From: Paracyclopina nana
Taxonomy: Eukaryota; Arthropoda; Copepoda; Cyclopoida; Cyclopettidae
Direction of reading: 5' to 3'
Assembly: GCA_019096065.1 (NCBI GenBank)
Contig: JAGUCH010000005.1
Span: 2,232,001-2,296,000, forward strand
DNA length: 64,000 nt
This document shows, in pieces, positions 49,400 through 63,659 of the stretch. Below the pieces are notes generated by a model. The model saw nothing but the letters and a program-made list of their open reading frames with translations, searched no databases and was not told the origin of the DNA. A program made the translations under genes and the position numbers. Each line of letters starts with the position of its first letter. Positions within the stretch are counted from its first letter, which is position 1.

Positions 49400-51050
49400 T
49401 TTTTTTATAAAAATAATATTCCTCATTGTTTTAGACTATATAATATCATATTTATTAAGCATTTTTATCAATATCTTTCGATATATGATTTCTTAAAAAT
49501 CTTCGTTTCACTCAATTTTGACCCATAAATAAACTTTTCTGTTTAAGGTTAAATTTAATTTTTTCCTTATCCTTGCTGATTGTAACGCTATACTAAATAA
49601 GAAAATGATTACTTTTTTTAAATATTGTTGATTTTTGAATTACATATTTTTGTGTATTTAATTAGTATTTTTGTGTTTAACTATACCTGCACTGTTGTTA
49701 TATTTTAATCAGTACATTCATTTATGTTCACTTCATAAAATTTAATAATTGTTATCAGTAGTAAATGGATATAGAATGCATATAAAAATTAGTATTATTT
49801 CTAACTACCAATATAGTGAAAAGTTGGTACTTTATGTGTCCGGAATACCTCGTATATCCAATTCCACAGTCAGTATTATCACTGTCAATTCTCAAAAGGA
49901 GCACCCCATACAGTCAGTATGCTAGATCGCTATGAATGCCATTTCAGACTGTGCTCTCAATCAGTGGCGGCTCAAAAGTCACATAGAGAAAAGTCTGTAT
50001 TTTATCGGTCTGGAATACCTCTTATATCCAATTCCGCAGTCTGTATTATCAGGTTGATTTAAATCTAACTTAGTAAACTGTTCAGAGATGGCTCTGCTTG
50101 CAATTCAATAATTAGTGAAATTGTTCTTATCAATAACTTTTAATGGTTTTAAGATTTCAAAAATCATCATTAATAGATGTTGTTTAGAACAGCATAAAAA
50201 CTGAGTTAGAAATTATCATGCTTCTTACTTTATCATAAAAACTGAGATTTTTAGAATATTTCAATATTTTAATCCATGTACCACAATCACTATAACCCAC
50301 TCTATAATTTCGAATTAGAACTTTTTATGTCTGAAAGACTTATTCATGAAATGAATCATAGGACTTGACTGGAGTGAGCCTATCAGCCTACAAATATCAG
50401 GCTCACTTAAAAATTCAAGACATGTTTCTTTTCAGGATTAATATGCACATTTTAGTTGCTCAGTAGATACGGCATATAGTTAATTGTAGACCTACTCGAG
50501 AAGAGACTGTTATATTAGTAAACAATGAAAACAGAGTTTAGAAATTAATATGAGTATTTATTCCGTTTTTTATAGCAACAAGTCTTGATGCATATTGAAT
50601 TATTTTAACTAATATAGTGAGTGAAATTACATTTTTACTAAAAAAAAATCAGAAATAATACTAGACAGATTATTTTTAGAATTTTTTTTAAAAAAGGTGT
50701 ATTTTTTCTTATTAAAATTGGTACAGAGGGGATAAAAAATGGATTTTTATTTTCTTATAAGATTTTTAAATGTTAATAACTCAGAAACTAAGCATAAATG
50801 AATGATTTTTTTACTTGATATGGCATCACTGGGATGCAGGCTTTGCATTTTTTATGATTTTAAAATCGTAGCATTAATTTTAAAAAATCAGTATTCAGCA
50901 AATCATATGTTTATTCAAAGCGTTACACGTTTTTCGGTAGTAATGCCATATACGACTTATTTCGAACCCAGTATTAATTTAGTATAAACTCAGTACTATT
51001 TTTCAGTTTGTCTGGTTGGGACCTAGCTGCTGCTCAAAGTAATGCAGCAT
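49400..51050. other. Very AT-rich block with an internal duplication
   Basis: A+T is strikingly high compared with the flanks. About 50-60 bp around 49,833-49,875 (GGAATACCTCGTATATCCAA...) recur at about 50,007-50,052 with few changes. No gene. It may be an old element. Confidence 0.5.
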
Positions 51051-53090
51051 AATACTTTTTGGTATGAAATACTGCGCATAAGTTTATTTTTATTTACAGA
51101 GCCTGGTTGATCTTCTGCGAAGAATTTCCCAAGGAACAACATTGAATTTCTCATTTCATAAAGTTGAGCCAAGTTAAAGTTGGGCCTAACAATTTTGATC
51201 AACTTGAAATTGAAATTGTTGGACATGCAGCAAGGAGTTATTTATTTAGGCTTGGATCATGCTGAGATTAACTGCAGACTACTGCATGTTTTCATAGGAG
51301 GGAAAAAAATACCTTCGCTCCCAAAAAAGTCTAGTGGGTGAAAGCAAGCAGAAATGTACTTATGTGGAAGGCATAACGCCAAGTGTACTCCATCATTTCA
51401 CAACCTAAACTCATGACAACCAAAAAAGCACATCTTTCATATTTTCGTGAAGAGAAGCTTCTCCCTTCGTCCACAAATATCCTGGTTTAACACTAAGCTG
51501 AGCATTGTAGTCGAGTGTACTTTATGGATTTTTTAAGCCATGCAGACGAGAGAGAGTACATAAAATACACTCTTCATCTTGAATATACATGTCAGTCGCG
51601 CGAGCTGCGATTATGTGGAGACCACACTAAGACCTAAGTTTTAATGCATACATACTGTTTACGTTTTACAACCTAACAACAAATTTTTAATACCTAAGGC
51701 AGATTAGCTGGAGACATCTTTGTACCTGTGTTTTAAGATCTAATGGCGTACGTTCTATGGTCTAATATGGTGGTTTTTTGAACGCATAAGGGATTTTTTC
51801 ATGACAATTTGGATCTTTTGCTCTCAATTCAGGTTGAGAAATTTAAAACTCATCATCAGAAAATCGACCTTAGAATAATTTCGGCCTTTTTTGCCTTGCT
51901 GTGGACTTTTTCCCATACGCCCCCTTGGTTCCTTGGAAAATTGGGGTGAAGTTGGTTTTGGGGCAAGGGCTCTGGGCTCAATAAAGAAAAATCAGTTCAA
52001 ATCGATTTACTATCAAAATTAGGGACTTTTAACGTGCTGTCTCTGTTAAAGCATATTCTTAGATCATAGTACTAATGTGAAAAGTCTCTTCTAGCTACTA
52101 AATAAACTTAGAGAGCGGACAACGAAATCCGCAAGTTTGCGCTGGTTCCTTTCACGTAACCTTTTAAGCAAGTCGGAAAGATATATTTTCTGTCTACAAA
52201 ACCTAGGAAGCGGGCATGGGGAGCGGGAAAAACCAAAACACAATTTTAATTGTTTGAATAATTATTGAAATTAATACTTTTGTTTGTGAAAAATTAAATG
52301 CTATATTCTTTAGCTTAGAATTCAGGTTTTTCCTTCGAAAAAATCATTTTAGATTCTAAATCAAGGTACGCAATTGCCTCAGATTTCTTTAATCGCATTC
52401 AAAAGGAACCATTATTGAAATTGACAGCTGATACCTCAATGCTTGATTTTGGCGTTGGCCACTCTCTAAGTTTATATAGTAGCTAGTCTCTTCTAATCTT
52501 CCATTTAGGTTTAAAAATGACGCCTTAAGGTCTCAAAACAGGCGCCATTAGATCTTAATACTTAGGTATCAAAACGGACCCCTTTTTAGGTCTAAGTACT
52601 GGCACCTCGATTATAAGCTGGTTTTTTACTTCTCCTCTTCTCAAAATGTATATGCTTAGTAGCAGTATGCTGCTGTAAGGCTATAATAAAGGCCATAGCA
52701 GCCTTTGAAAAGGCGGGAGCGCATGGCTCGGTTCACAGGCCTCGAAAGTGTATACTGTTGCTCCTGACGGTCGAGGCTGTTGCTCAGCTCTTCTTTTGGT
52801 ACGCTGAGGCCGAGCCTTAGAGGCTGTTGTGCCAGCAGCTCTCTTCTACTACAACAAAATTACAAGGAGGTTTTTTTTTGCTGCTGTTGCTACTTCTTGA
52901 TGCATCACAGAGGAAACGAGATACATCTTGATACATACAATACATTTCTTGATGCAAAAGTTCAAAACGACTCCAAGACAAGTATCACTTTTTTGGCATG
53001 AACCAAAAGTGGAAACATATTGGTTACAATTACAAATAAGCTTGTTATCAGCATATTAGTTATTTAAAGTTGCACCAATTTTGAGCTGAG
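51051..53090. other. Non-coding stretch with degenerate periodic words
   Basis: Between about 51,630 and 52,620 variants of TTAGGTCTAAAAATGGCGCC recur irregularly in both halves of the interval. No coding sequence is recognised. Confidence 0.4.
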
Positions 53091-53095
53091 TTATA

Positions 53096-53256
53096 AGGGT
53101 GTTCTCATATTGGACTTTAGCTTACCAAAACCTGATTTTGGTTAACCAAAAACTGGTTTTAGTAAAGCTCTATGTAGTGGCTACCTACCGAAAACTGGTT
53201 TTTGGTTAACCAAAATCAGGTTTTGGTAAGCTAAAGTCCAATATGAGAACGCCCTA
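53096..53256. mobile_element. Hairpin MITE, ~160 bp
   Basis: Two arms of about 65 bp are near-perfect inverted copies, running from AGGGTGTTCTCATATTGGAC to its mirror ending GAACGCCCT, with about 30 bp between. It contains CTTACCAAAACCTGATTTTG and the mirror. No coding. The target duplication is not resolved. Confidence 0.75.
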
Positions 53257-55215
53257 TCTACCACAGAGCTAATTTGCTAAATATGCACATAAAATGAGCT
53301 TTTGCAAGAAATGAAAATTTGCAAAACTCCAATAACTAATTTTGAAATAATTTTGAAATGTTATTTAATGGACACACGCGCGCGCTTGCGAGTTACTTTT
53401 ATGTAAGTAAGACTGCCGACTGCTTGGAAGTCATTTAATTCAAAAAATGGATGATTTTAAAATATGTTCCTGATTAAATCTTCAATCCACTAGAATTGTT
53501 GCAAGTTTGATAAATAAAGTTCAACCCATGAATTTACATCAGCTATAGTAATGTACCAAACTTGGAAGCTTACCATTCAAAAGCCATGAAGGAATAGGAA
53601 AACGCGGAGATGCTGGATTTGAAGCACTCTAGGGAATCACTTTATTACAGCATTTGTCTGGAGTAATGCCTAATTCCAAACTTTCCTAAGAAGAGGAGAA
53701 TTTGGAGATCTGCTGCTGCTGAATCTTCGTTGGAAACACAACTAACGATGAAGTTAGTTTACGCGTCTCTGCGCGCACTTTTGGGAGCTTTTCCTATATA
53801 GTGTGAAGAGAAACTCGCCGTTCTACAATTCGAAAGCCCCTTTTGCTTCATACAGGGTACTTCAAAATTGCCAGAGACTACTTCCATGAAAATGTCCGGA
53901 GCTGTGCCCATAATATAAAAGATAATTTATAGTACAATTAATGTAAGCTGTGAGGCCCAGCTTTTATCTTATCTTGACAGTGAGAATAAAGAGCCTTGAC
54001 AAAAAATCTATATGCCTGCAATCATGATAATTGCTAACTCATTACAAGCAGCAACAGTAATTAATTATTAGTGCATTGTCTAGCCTTAATTTCGCCACTG
54101 GATAATTCCATACGCCAAAATTATGGTTTATGCCTCTGCAGCTGGATTTTCAGGTCAAGGTGTGGGTGATACATATCGAATACAATGGAGGAGAAAAATA
54201 GTGCTCATTTAATATGTGTAGTAGTATCTACAATACTTCCAGCTTGACCATATATTCTCATTTCTCTGTATAGTAGTACGACCACCACACACACATGGAC
54301 GAAAATAATTAAACCTTCCCACACACATGCAATCGAAAAAAAATATTTATACTATCACCACAACGTAGGAGCAATTTTAAAATATGGTGCTATAATCGCG
54401 CGTATTTTCTGTATCCAGTCAAAGTTTCCCTCCATTTCCAAATTGTGCCAGGCAGTTGCACTTCAAGAATGAACTTTTGTTTGAATCTAAAACAGAAGCT
54501 GCTTCTTGGAAAGTCACTTTCCCTTCCTCCTTCAGAAAGAGCGAATTCCAATTTGGAGCCCCGTCATTAACTTGGATTTTCTGCTGCCTAATGTTTTTTT
54601 GGCTAATTAGATTTTACAACAGCAGCTCGCTCCAGAGGGACTTAAAACGACTGCTGGAGGAAGCCAAGTGAGGATTTAGGCTAAAAATCGATGATGCTCG
54701 CAATGTAGGTGCAGAAAGCAAAAGAAAGAGCCAATTTAAGAAGCTAAAAGGATCTGGGACAGTACCTCTTCGTCTTAAAATAAAGGGGTCCAATAAAAAG
54801 AAAGCAGTTTTCATTTTAACCTTAAGCATACAACTATGAGAAAATTGGATGGCACCACCTACTTTCTAAACTTGAAGAAATGGGCGGCGACACAAGATTG
54901 CACTAATTGATTTTGTAACCTTTATTTGAAGTCAGTCAGAGTCAGAGCAGGATTATATTTAATTTGATTTTTGCGTTGGAAATGAATTGGCTCTCTAAAT
55001 CAAGTTTGAAAGGAATTAAAAATTCGGAATTGCAGAAAAGTTTTTTATCTTTCTATGTGAAAAGCTCGGAAAAATGTCAATATAAAGTTAGCTATTTTTA
55101 CAAGAAGACGTGTTTTAACGATACTCCATTTTGGCCTCGTTTGAATTTTCGCGCGCCTTTTCGGCCCTCGAAAAACAACAACAAATCCGTTTTGACGCAT
55201 ATTCAAACTGAGATC
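53257..55215. other. Non-coding stretch upstream of the SAC3D1-like gene
   Basis: Short open frames show no family features. It presumably contains the promoter of the next gene; no TATA or CCAAT arrangement stands out. Confidence 0.45.
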
Positions 55216-56712
55216 ATGGCCAATGATGGCGGTTTCTCTCGAGGAAATTGCTTGCAAATGTGCCCTAGATCGGAGGAAATTTTGTAAGACATTATTTTGG
55301 CACTTATTCCAACAAAGTTTGACTTCATCATTTCACGTTTTACAAGGCGGATCGAAAATAGGATGGTGCATAAATTTGAATTGGACCATTCCGGATATCC
55401 CACTTTGATGGTCAAAGAATTCCGGAGATCAGCTGCTGGTCACCAACAAAACATTCCGGAGGATCTACGACCTCCTGAGATTTGTGTGAAGACTGCAAAT
55501 TACCTCATAAACAGGTGATATATTTATTTCCCTGATACGAATTTTGTTATTTACCCCAGGTGGCGCTGCTGTTCTTCAGGCTGGCTGTACGGCCGTCTGC
55601 TTGATGGGCTGAATTGGCCATATCAACTTCAGCATTCTAGATTTGGATAAATACGTGAACTTACTGAATTACAATCAAGTTCTAGGAAAAACAAGGATTT
55701 TCCTCTTTCTAGTTCAATGACAGCTTTTTACATTGATTGATGTCTTATCTCAGGAAAGCAAAAAAATCATACCCAGTCATGGGAAAATAAGCTGATTCAT
55801 TGCTAGGGCTTCCGAATTCTCGGTAGTGAATCAATTTCTGCTACCATTTTTTCCTTTCAGAGTATTATCCCAGCATGGAATGACCCATACAGTCTACCAT
55901 TTCGTCTTTGATCGTCTGAGGTCTTTGAGGCAAGACTTGATCGTTCAAGGGACTCAAGATTTTGACAGCAGCATTAGAGTGCTTCAAATCTGCGTCAAAT
56001 TCCATCTTCTGGCCTCGTATTGCCTTGCTGGCAAACCTGCAGAAGGCTGCATGACTTTCGAGCCTGATTTCAACTTCAAGCAATTGCTGGAATGCCTGAA
56101 AGCTTTGCTCTTACTCTATCAAAATGTCAATGTCTTGAGCCCTAGTCAGGTTGAAATTTCAGCCATCTACTTGGCCTTAAACCTTGGTACGCAATCATCC
56201 ATAACGTGGGGCTTGACTTTGCCACAGGAATTGAGGAGGAATCCAATGATTGGGGCTGTCATGAGACTCAATTGGCTCTACCTCGAGAGGAATTTTGTGG
56301 GATTCTTCAAAATATTTCGAAAGCTCCCACTGGCTTTGAAATTGGCTGCTCATTGGAACTTTCCCCAACTGATCACGTAAATCTTCTTATTTATTTATTT
56401 TTTAAGATTTTCTACCTTTTTTTATTTAGGTTGCATTTAACTGTGCTTAACTCTGGATTTAGCTCAAAGGCATGTCGATATCCTCTAAGCCACCTTATGA
56501 AGTTGGCCCTAATGCCCAGTGCGGAAGTGGCCAAAGAAGTGCTCAGAATCCACGGTATTCGAGTCACGGAGAGGGGAGATGAAGGTCAAAACGACGAAAT
56601 CAACTTTATGAAAAACTCGTTTGATTTCACTGCCAAGGCTCCTTTCATCCACAATCGTCTGATTGAGGAAGAACTGGCCAACCTGCACGTAATTTCAAAC
56701 TTTTTCTCATGA
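55216..56712 (+). CDS. SAC3D1-like: SAC3/GANP-domain protein, SAC3D1-like
   Basis: Four exons (55,216-55,283; 55,347-55,514; 55,861-56,376; 56,430-56,712) join in frame to 344 aa. The N-terminus has the family signature GxCxxMCPxxE (RGNCLQMCPRSEEIL), followed by VHKFE and EFRRSAAGHQ...LRPPEICVKTANYL. The SAC3 domain core YHFVFDRLRSLRQDL and the helical repeats after it fit the SAC3D1/GANP fold. Short family members are linked to centrosome and spindle function, while larger ones belong to the TREX-2 mRNA-export complex; which applies here is unknown. The length suits SAC3D1 (about 350-400 aa). The 3' end is ambiguous: a donor GTAATT at about 56,689 could splice to 56,860 (TTTTGCAG|GTTTAT), giving a different 18-residue tail. 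Start chosen at the first ATG before the signature. Confidence 0.85.
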
Positions 56713-56860
56713 ATCTCTTTTTTAGTAAATCTGCAGAATCTTGTTTTTTATATGTTGGAAACCCACAATAATATTCATTCTGTTTAAAAACTTCTTTGAA
56801 TTTTCTCCTTCATCGCGCAACTTTCTTCACTCAATAACAGTTTGGCAAGAATTTTGCAGG

Positions 56861-56866
56861 TTTATT
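56861..56866 (-). terminator. Candidate poly(A) signal of the DHHC gene
   Basis: AATAAA on the minus strand, 121 bp beyond the stop codon. It lies within the possible last exon of the convergent SAC3D1-like gene. Confidence 0.5.
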
Positions 56867-56986
56867 TTCTCGATAGAAATCTGTGGAAATCTCCGCCTCA
56901 GCTTGGGGGGCTTTGAAGTCACAATTACAAGTTGGTGGGTGGGGGTGATCATAATTTCCTCTCCTGGCTAGGGGGCAAGATTTTGC

Positions 56987-58189
56987 TCACTTGACATCAA
57001 TAACAAAAATCTTGTCTTGATTCTCAATTTCCACAGATTCCAAATGTCTATGCACTTTGGCTAATTGGTCATTATACCTGCCATTCTCCTCAATCAGCTT
57101 GGGCAGTTTAGGCACAGAGGAGGAGACTTTTTTCTCTTCTGGAGGAGCAGCAGCCTTCAACACTGGAGGATTATGAATGGGTGGCAGCTTTGCCACTGTG
57201 GATTTGTAGCTGATGCCATTACGCGTTTTATTGCTATTCCCGTCCTTGTTGTTATGATCGAGGTCGTTGCTTTTTTGCTGACCACTGCTACTCTCCATTG
57301 GCCTGACTCGGTTGTGAAAGATTTGGCAACACTTGCTATCCACAGCCTGTTCTTCTGACATCTGCCTCTCCTCAGACCGGTTGTTCTGCTCTTGTTCCAT
57401 TGCCATTCTGGCAGCTCTGACATACTCATAAGTAGTGATGCCAACGCAATTAATGTAGATATGGAACAAGGCCAGATGGAGGAGCAGGGCAAAGGCCACG
57501 ATGGCCACCACGCCTGCACTGATGGTGAGGCCGAGATAAGTGGAATTGGGTACTGACGTGAAAAACATTTCAAAAGTGAGGTCTTCCTCCACAGTGGAAT
57601 TGTCATTGCCACTGTGCTCCCAAGGATGCAGGCTGGACAAGTTGCCAGCCTTGAAAAGGCCCACTTGAGTGAACGCCATCACGACAAAGGCCAAGGCCAT
57701 GGTAATGGCCGTGACCACTGACCACACGAACCATCTGTAATTTCTGGCTCCTATGCACTGATTGAGCCACTTGCAGTGGTGGTCAAAGACGTGGACGCAT
57801 TTATTGCACACGCTGCAGTGTTTGGTCCTTTGGCTGGAAATGGTGATGTTGCACAGGTGACAGCGCCCATTTTCAATCACGTGGGCGTGCTTGTTTCGGT
57901 CAAACTCTGGCACCGGCCTTTTCGAGGCCAACAGGCGCAGATTGGGGTCAGCTGGGTCAAGCAAGGCTGCTGTCATGTGTGTCACCATGTGGGCCAAATA
58001 GAGAAGGGCTTGTGTGGAGAACAAGGCAGGTTGGGCCCCGCTGTGGAAGTTGGGAATGATGACCAAAAAGGTGTAGAGTACGAAGAAGGCCAATATTAGC
58101 CAAGACATGACCTGCTGCGGATGCAAAGGCCACTGAAGGCCGTGGACTCGACGCCATTTTTTCTTCTCTTCTGATGTCTCTTCATTCAT
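56987..58189 (-). CDS. DHHC palmitoyltransferase, ZDHHC1/11-like
   Basis: A single exon encodes 400 aa from ATG 58,189. The predicted enzyme transfers palmitate to cysteines of target proteins in endomembranes. Two TM helices (about 27-46 and 57-77) are followed by the DPAD motif (78-81). The cysteine-rich domain [22 protein letters not shown] leads to the catalytic DHHC at 136-139 ([16 protein letters not shown]), with all zinc-binding Cys and His present. Two more TM helices follow (about 155-177 and 215-240), with an ITTYEY stretch in the position of the TTxE motif. The C-tail is polar and low-complexity. The [14 protein letters not shown] form and early TM layout point to the ZDHHC1/11 group. 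An in-frame TTG two codons upstream is ignored in favour of ATG. It is convergent with the SAC3D1-like gene and lies downstream of actin. Confidence 0.93.
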   Translation of the reverse strand: MNEETSEEKKKWRRVHGLQWPLHPQQVMSWLILAFFVLYTFLVIIPNFHSGAQPALFSTQALLYLAHMVTHMTAALLDPADPNLRLLASKRPVPEFDRNKHAHVIENGRCHLCNITISSQRTKHCSVCNKCVHVFDHHCKWLNQCIGARNYRWFVWSVVTAITMALAFVVMAFTQVGLFKAGNLSSLHPWEHSGNDNSTVEEDLTFEMFFTSVPNSTYLGLTISAGVVAIVAFALLLHLALFHIYINCVGITTYEYVRAARMAMEQEQNNRSEERQMSEEQAVDSKCCQIFHNRVRPMESSSGQQKSNDLDHNNKDGNSNKTRNGISYKSTVAKLPPIHNPPVLKAAAPPEEKKVSSSVPKLPKLIEENGRYNDQLAKVHRHLESVEIENQDKIFVIDVK

Positions 58190-58525
58190 GGTCAAGTGAT
58201 CAAATTGGCCTCTTCCGGATAATTATGATAAAAGCCAACACTGGCCCGAGTCGGCTTTGCGGTGGCCTCTCCGGATTCAGCACTAGATCATGTCTGCTAT
58301 AGATCAAACTTGGTCAAAGTTCGCTTCGAGTGTTTTATCAATGGTATCTGGAGATTGTTCCACTTAGCTGACTCATTTGCGACATGACGAACCATTCTGC
58401 GCGCGAGTCGAAGAACAGAGAGCTTTCACTTCTAGCCAAGATCCGCAATTCGTACCTGGGTTTCAGTGTGACAAAAACCTGCTTTCTAAATTGAAATAGA
58501 GATAAGAAGGAGTTTTTTTCCGCTT

Positions 58526-58531
58526 TTTATT
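58526..58531 (-). terminator. Candidate poly(A) signal of the actin gene
   Basis: AATAAA on the minus strand, 400 bp beyond the actin stop, followed by AT-rich sequence. It implies a ~0.4-kb 3'UTR. Confidence 0.5.
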
Positions 58532-58930
58532 GTTCACTTTTTTGTATTGACGTGTACCCTGAACATGTACAATCTTACTTCTTAAAGAATCACAATCTCG
58601 GCATATTTAACTGAAGGTCCAATCAAGGATGCCAAATAATCGTCTTTTTGTGTGTTCATCCGAGGAATATTTTTTTCAGAGGGGAGGGCCAGTTGGAAAG
58701 GAAGTTACTTTTCGCTAATGAACACACGGACACAAAAGAGCCAAAGATTTTTTTCCATAGAAAAGTCGGAATGATGATGATGTCCAAAAAATGCAATGAG
58801 TTTCTCAGGAATGTAGCATTGTGTGTTACAGTAGTTATTTTAAATAATAATAATGATAGTGAAAAGCAGCTGAAGGAGTCGAGGGGGGAGAAACAGGAGG
58901 GGCGGTGGGCGAGTAGAAAAATCTTGCGCT

Positions 58931-60829
<1,899 letters not shown>

Positions 60830-60954
60830 ATCAAGAACGATAAAAAGCGGAGAGATGATAAGTTCGGGACGTCCGATTCGGAATTGCAGACCGAAGTTCG
60901 TTAATGTCAGAAGCTGAGAACTGAAAACGGGAGTGAGAGTCGGTTCCTCGGCTC

Positions 60955-61040
60955 TCATTGGCCAACGCGGGAACGTGCGCGCGCTTTTTACCGGCAAACC
61001 CGCCAATCAGCGCGCAGCTGGAAAACATGACCATATATGG
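60955..61040 (-). promoter_or_regulatory. Actin core promoter: CArG box, two CCAAT boxes, TATA-like element
   Basis: In transcription order: a perfect CArG box CCATATATGG (61,031-61,040), ATTGG, i.e. a reversed CCAAT box (61,013-61,017), TATA-like GTAAAAAGC (about 60,984-60,991), and a forward CCAAT (60,957-60,961). The 5'UTR exon would then run from about 60,955 to 60,830. CArG boxes bind SRF, the classical regulator of actin genes. The start site itself is estimated, not seen. Confidence 0.6.
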
Positions 61041-63560
61041 GCATAAGGTCTCCCCAGTCGCTTTGGCGGAATTTTAAATTCGCATTTTCGCTTATTTTTT
61101 TAGCCAACAAGCTATTCGCATTTTCATCAAAATAAACACCTAGGCATGTGGAAATATCGATTGGAAATCAAAAAGTCAAGGTATGTTTGATTTTTGAAAA
61201 GTCGAGATATGTGGCATTTTCGCGAAAATAAAAAGGTCCAAAAGTACCGGCAACTGCGGAACGGCGTTTTGCGCGTCGAATCGCCGTTTGAGTTGCGAGC
61301 GCGAGAACTTTCTTGCTAACGGCCATTTTGGTGCCGTTTGGAAACGTTCTGGTGGTGCACAGCGGGGGGAGGATTCTTCGGGCACTATTAGCCCCGAGGT
61401 GGCCGCATCCATAGGTATCCTTGAGGATGACTCACGTTGACCGTTGCTAAACAAAAATGCTTAAAATAGAATTCAAAATTATGGTCACTCGCCCATTATG
61501 GCTATTTTCGTCTTTTGGGCCATTTAAATCAGCACTGCGAAAATTCCCTCAAAAATAGGTTTTTAAAAGGAGAACAATGTCCACATTTAAGAATGCAGCG
61601 TGCTTTTTTGTCCACGTTTGCAAAACTTAAAAATATGAAATTAAAGTTGCGCCGGTGAGATGCGAAAAGCGAAAGGGAGAAAGTGGAAAGGATGTCGTGA
61701 AAAACGAAGACCACCACTTTGGCACTGACCATGGAGCAAATATAAAACCATATTCTACGGCAACAATGGAGCGACTTTTTGCGTTGCTGCCTTTGCTTAG
61801 CTGGGCTCGCTTCCTGATTGCCGCGTTTTTGCCGCTTTTGGGTTGACAAACGTGACCTTGGAGCAAGGCTGAAGCACGGCGGGGCACCGCGCACGATCCG
61901 CTGGCTTTCGCTACTCATCAGTCGATTTTTAAGCCCTCTAACCCCCGGGGTGAAACGTAACGCGCATATGGTAAAACACGGCCGGGCCGGGGATGAATCA
62001 TCGGGCGCAAACACTCGCGTCGATGTCAACATTAGCCGCAAAAAGCACCAAATAAGGGCATGAAATCGGAGTCGAGCAAACAAAAATGTCATCACGCATT
62101 ATTATCGGGGATGAAGCCATTTTCGCTTATCTCGAGACTTCAACTTCGCATTGCTTCACGTTTTCGATACATTTTTCCGGTGCTTTTCATATAAAACGCC
62201 CATGCATACATCAAGTACGCTCGGACTTTTGCGATAAACTCGCATCACGCGCGCGTGGGTTAACAAGAGTCCCATTGAGCGGCCTAGTCCACCTTTTCAA
62301 AAAATCACTCGGCCATATTTGGCCGAACGACCTTGCCTTGCATGTTGCCGCATTTGCGTCCAAAAAGGCCACGAGATCGGAGGATTTTTCGAAGTCCCAC
62401 AAATGCCGCACGTGCCTTCAGCGCTAAAAATACTGCACATGCACATCCAGATTTCACCGTATTTTCCATTGTTACACAGTTGCACAGCGTATCTGGGTCA
62501 TGCTCATGTTTCCAGTATTTCAAGGTAACTCCGGCCGATCAGTCACATTTTGGATTTAAAAAAGAGATGGTTCAACTTTGATGAGGAAGCTGAAATGTTG
62601 TCAACGTTTCGCATCCTCCTTCTCCGGAATGCTTCTTCTCTAATTATGGGCTCGACAATGTCATATCGTAAAGTAAAGTAGCTAGTTGTCAGCTTCAAGC
62701 AGACGGAAGTAAATGCTGGCAATCTACAAAGAGATGACAGCTTGGCACGGCAACCTCATAAGGCCGCGCGGGATGATAATCCTTTAAGGAATTCGGATGC
62801 GCGCGCGCGCCTTGATACACTTTCTTTGCGCATTGCCAATCGATGCGTCACCTCTTTAAAAGCATCGATAAAATTCGAATCCGATTCCCATTAGGGAATT
62901 GCCGCGATTATTATGACATCTTAGGAGCATGACTAATAATGATTGCTCGCGGAAATATTAGGCATTAAGCAAAAAACGCACACAAAAGCTTAAGGGCGCA
63001 TTCATTCATTCGCTTCACGCACATAAAGCTTCAAATAATAAGGGAGGGGACAATTTTTTGATGGAAAAATCACACACACCCCACGCCGCTGTCATTCATT
63101 TTGCAAAGCCATAAATTCCGCCAAGGCCAGGCCAGGATAAGGCCCGTTTGGCCTTAGATTTATGCAGTCGTCTCCGTTCCACTAGGTATGCTTTGAAAGG
63201 CCTTGAAAAAAAGCAAAACTCAGGAGTGTTATGTCTGAGCAAATTCGCCTTTTTTCAAGTGGGAGGAGGATAAAAAATATTTTGCTGACAGTGTGGCTTC
63301 GAGGAATGTTTTCAAAGTGTGAGCAAATTTGATCAGAGCCGAGGATTTGGCTCTTTTATATGATGGAAAGCAATTTTCGCATGTATAATTCAGTTTACCA
63401 ATTCGTCTCAGTTCATATTACTATACATATATAAAAGCTCTGACGTTTAACTTTATCAAGTGACACGCATTATAAAGTATTTTATAAGGTGTGTTGCTCC
63501 TCTGTTTGATCAGAGACCATGATGATGTCCAAGAAGTAAATCCCATTACAGAAAAAAAGG
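61041..63560. other. Non-coding stretch upstream of actin
   Basis: Many short overlapping frames occur on both strands, none family-like. It contains CpG-rich words and a (GC)n run near 62,798-62,811. It may hold distal actin enhancers. Confidence 0.45.
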
Positions 63561-63574
63561 AGAAAAAATGCCTT

Positions 63575-63647
63575 GTTCCCATATGGGGATCGGACTCTGA
63601 ACGTCAGGATTGAGAGACCGACGCTCTCCTGACTGAGCTACCAATAC
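63575..63647 (-). ncRNA. tRNA-like Pol III relic (tRNA pseudogene or SINE head)
   Basis: The minus strand has a good A box (TAGCTCAGTCAGG) and B box (GAGTCCGATCC) at tRNA spacing, with a possible anticodon arm GTCGG...CTGAC around CTCTCAA. The D-arm GCTC/GAGC pairs. The acceptor arms do not pair and the anticodon loop is too long, so it is not a functional tRNA. A T-run (GGCATTTTTTC) follows about 10 bp downstream, as in Pol III terminators. Confidence 0.5.
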
Positions 63648-63659
63648 AGACAGAATAAT

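Noticed and set aside
54456..54671. Plus-strand frame ending SSLQRDLKRLLEEAK that might be an exon
   Set aside because: It has no supporting splice partners or family match; the helical look is not enough.
63575..63647. Functional tRNA gene
   Set aside because: The acceptor stem does not pair and the anticodon loop is oversized.
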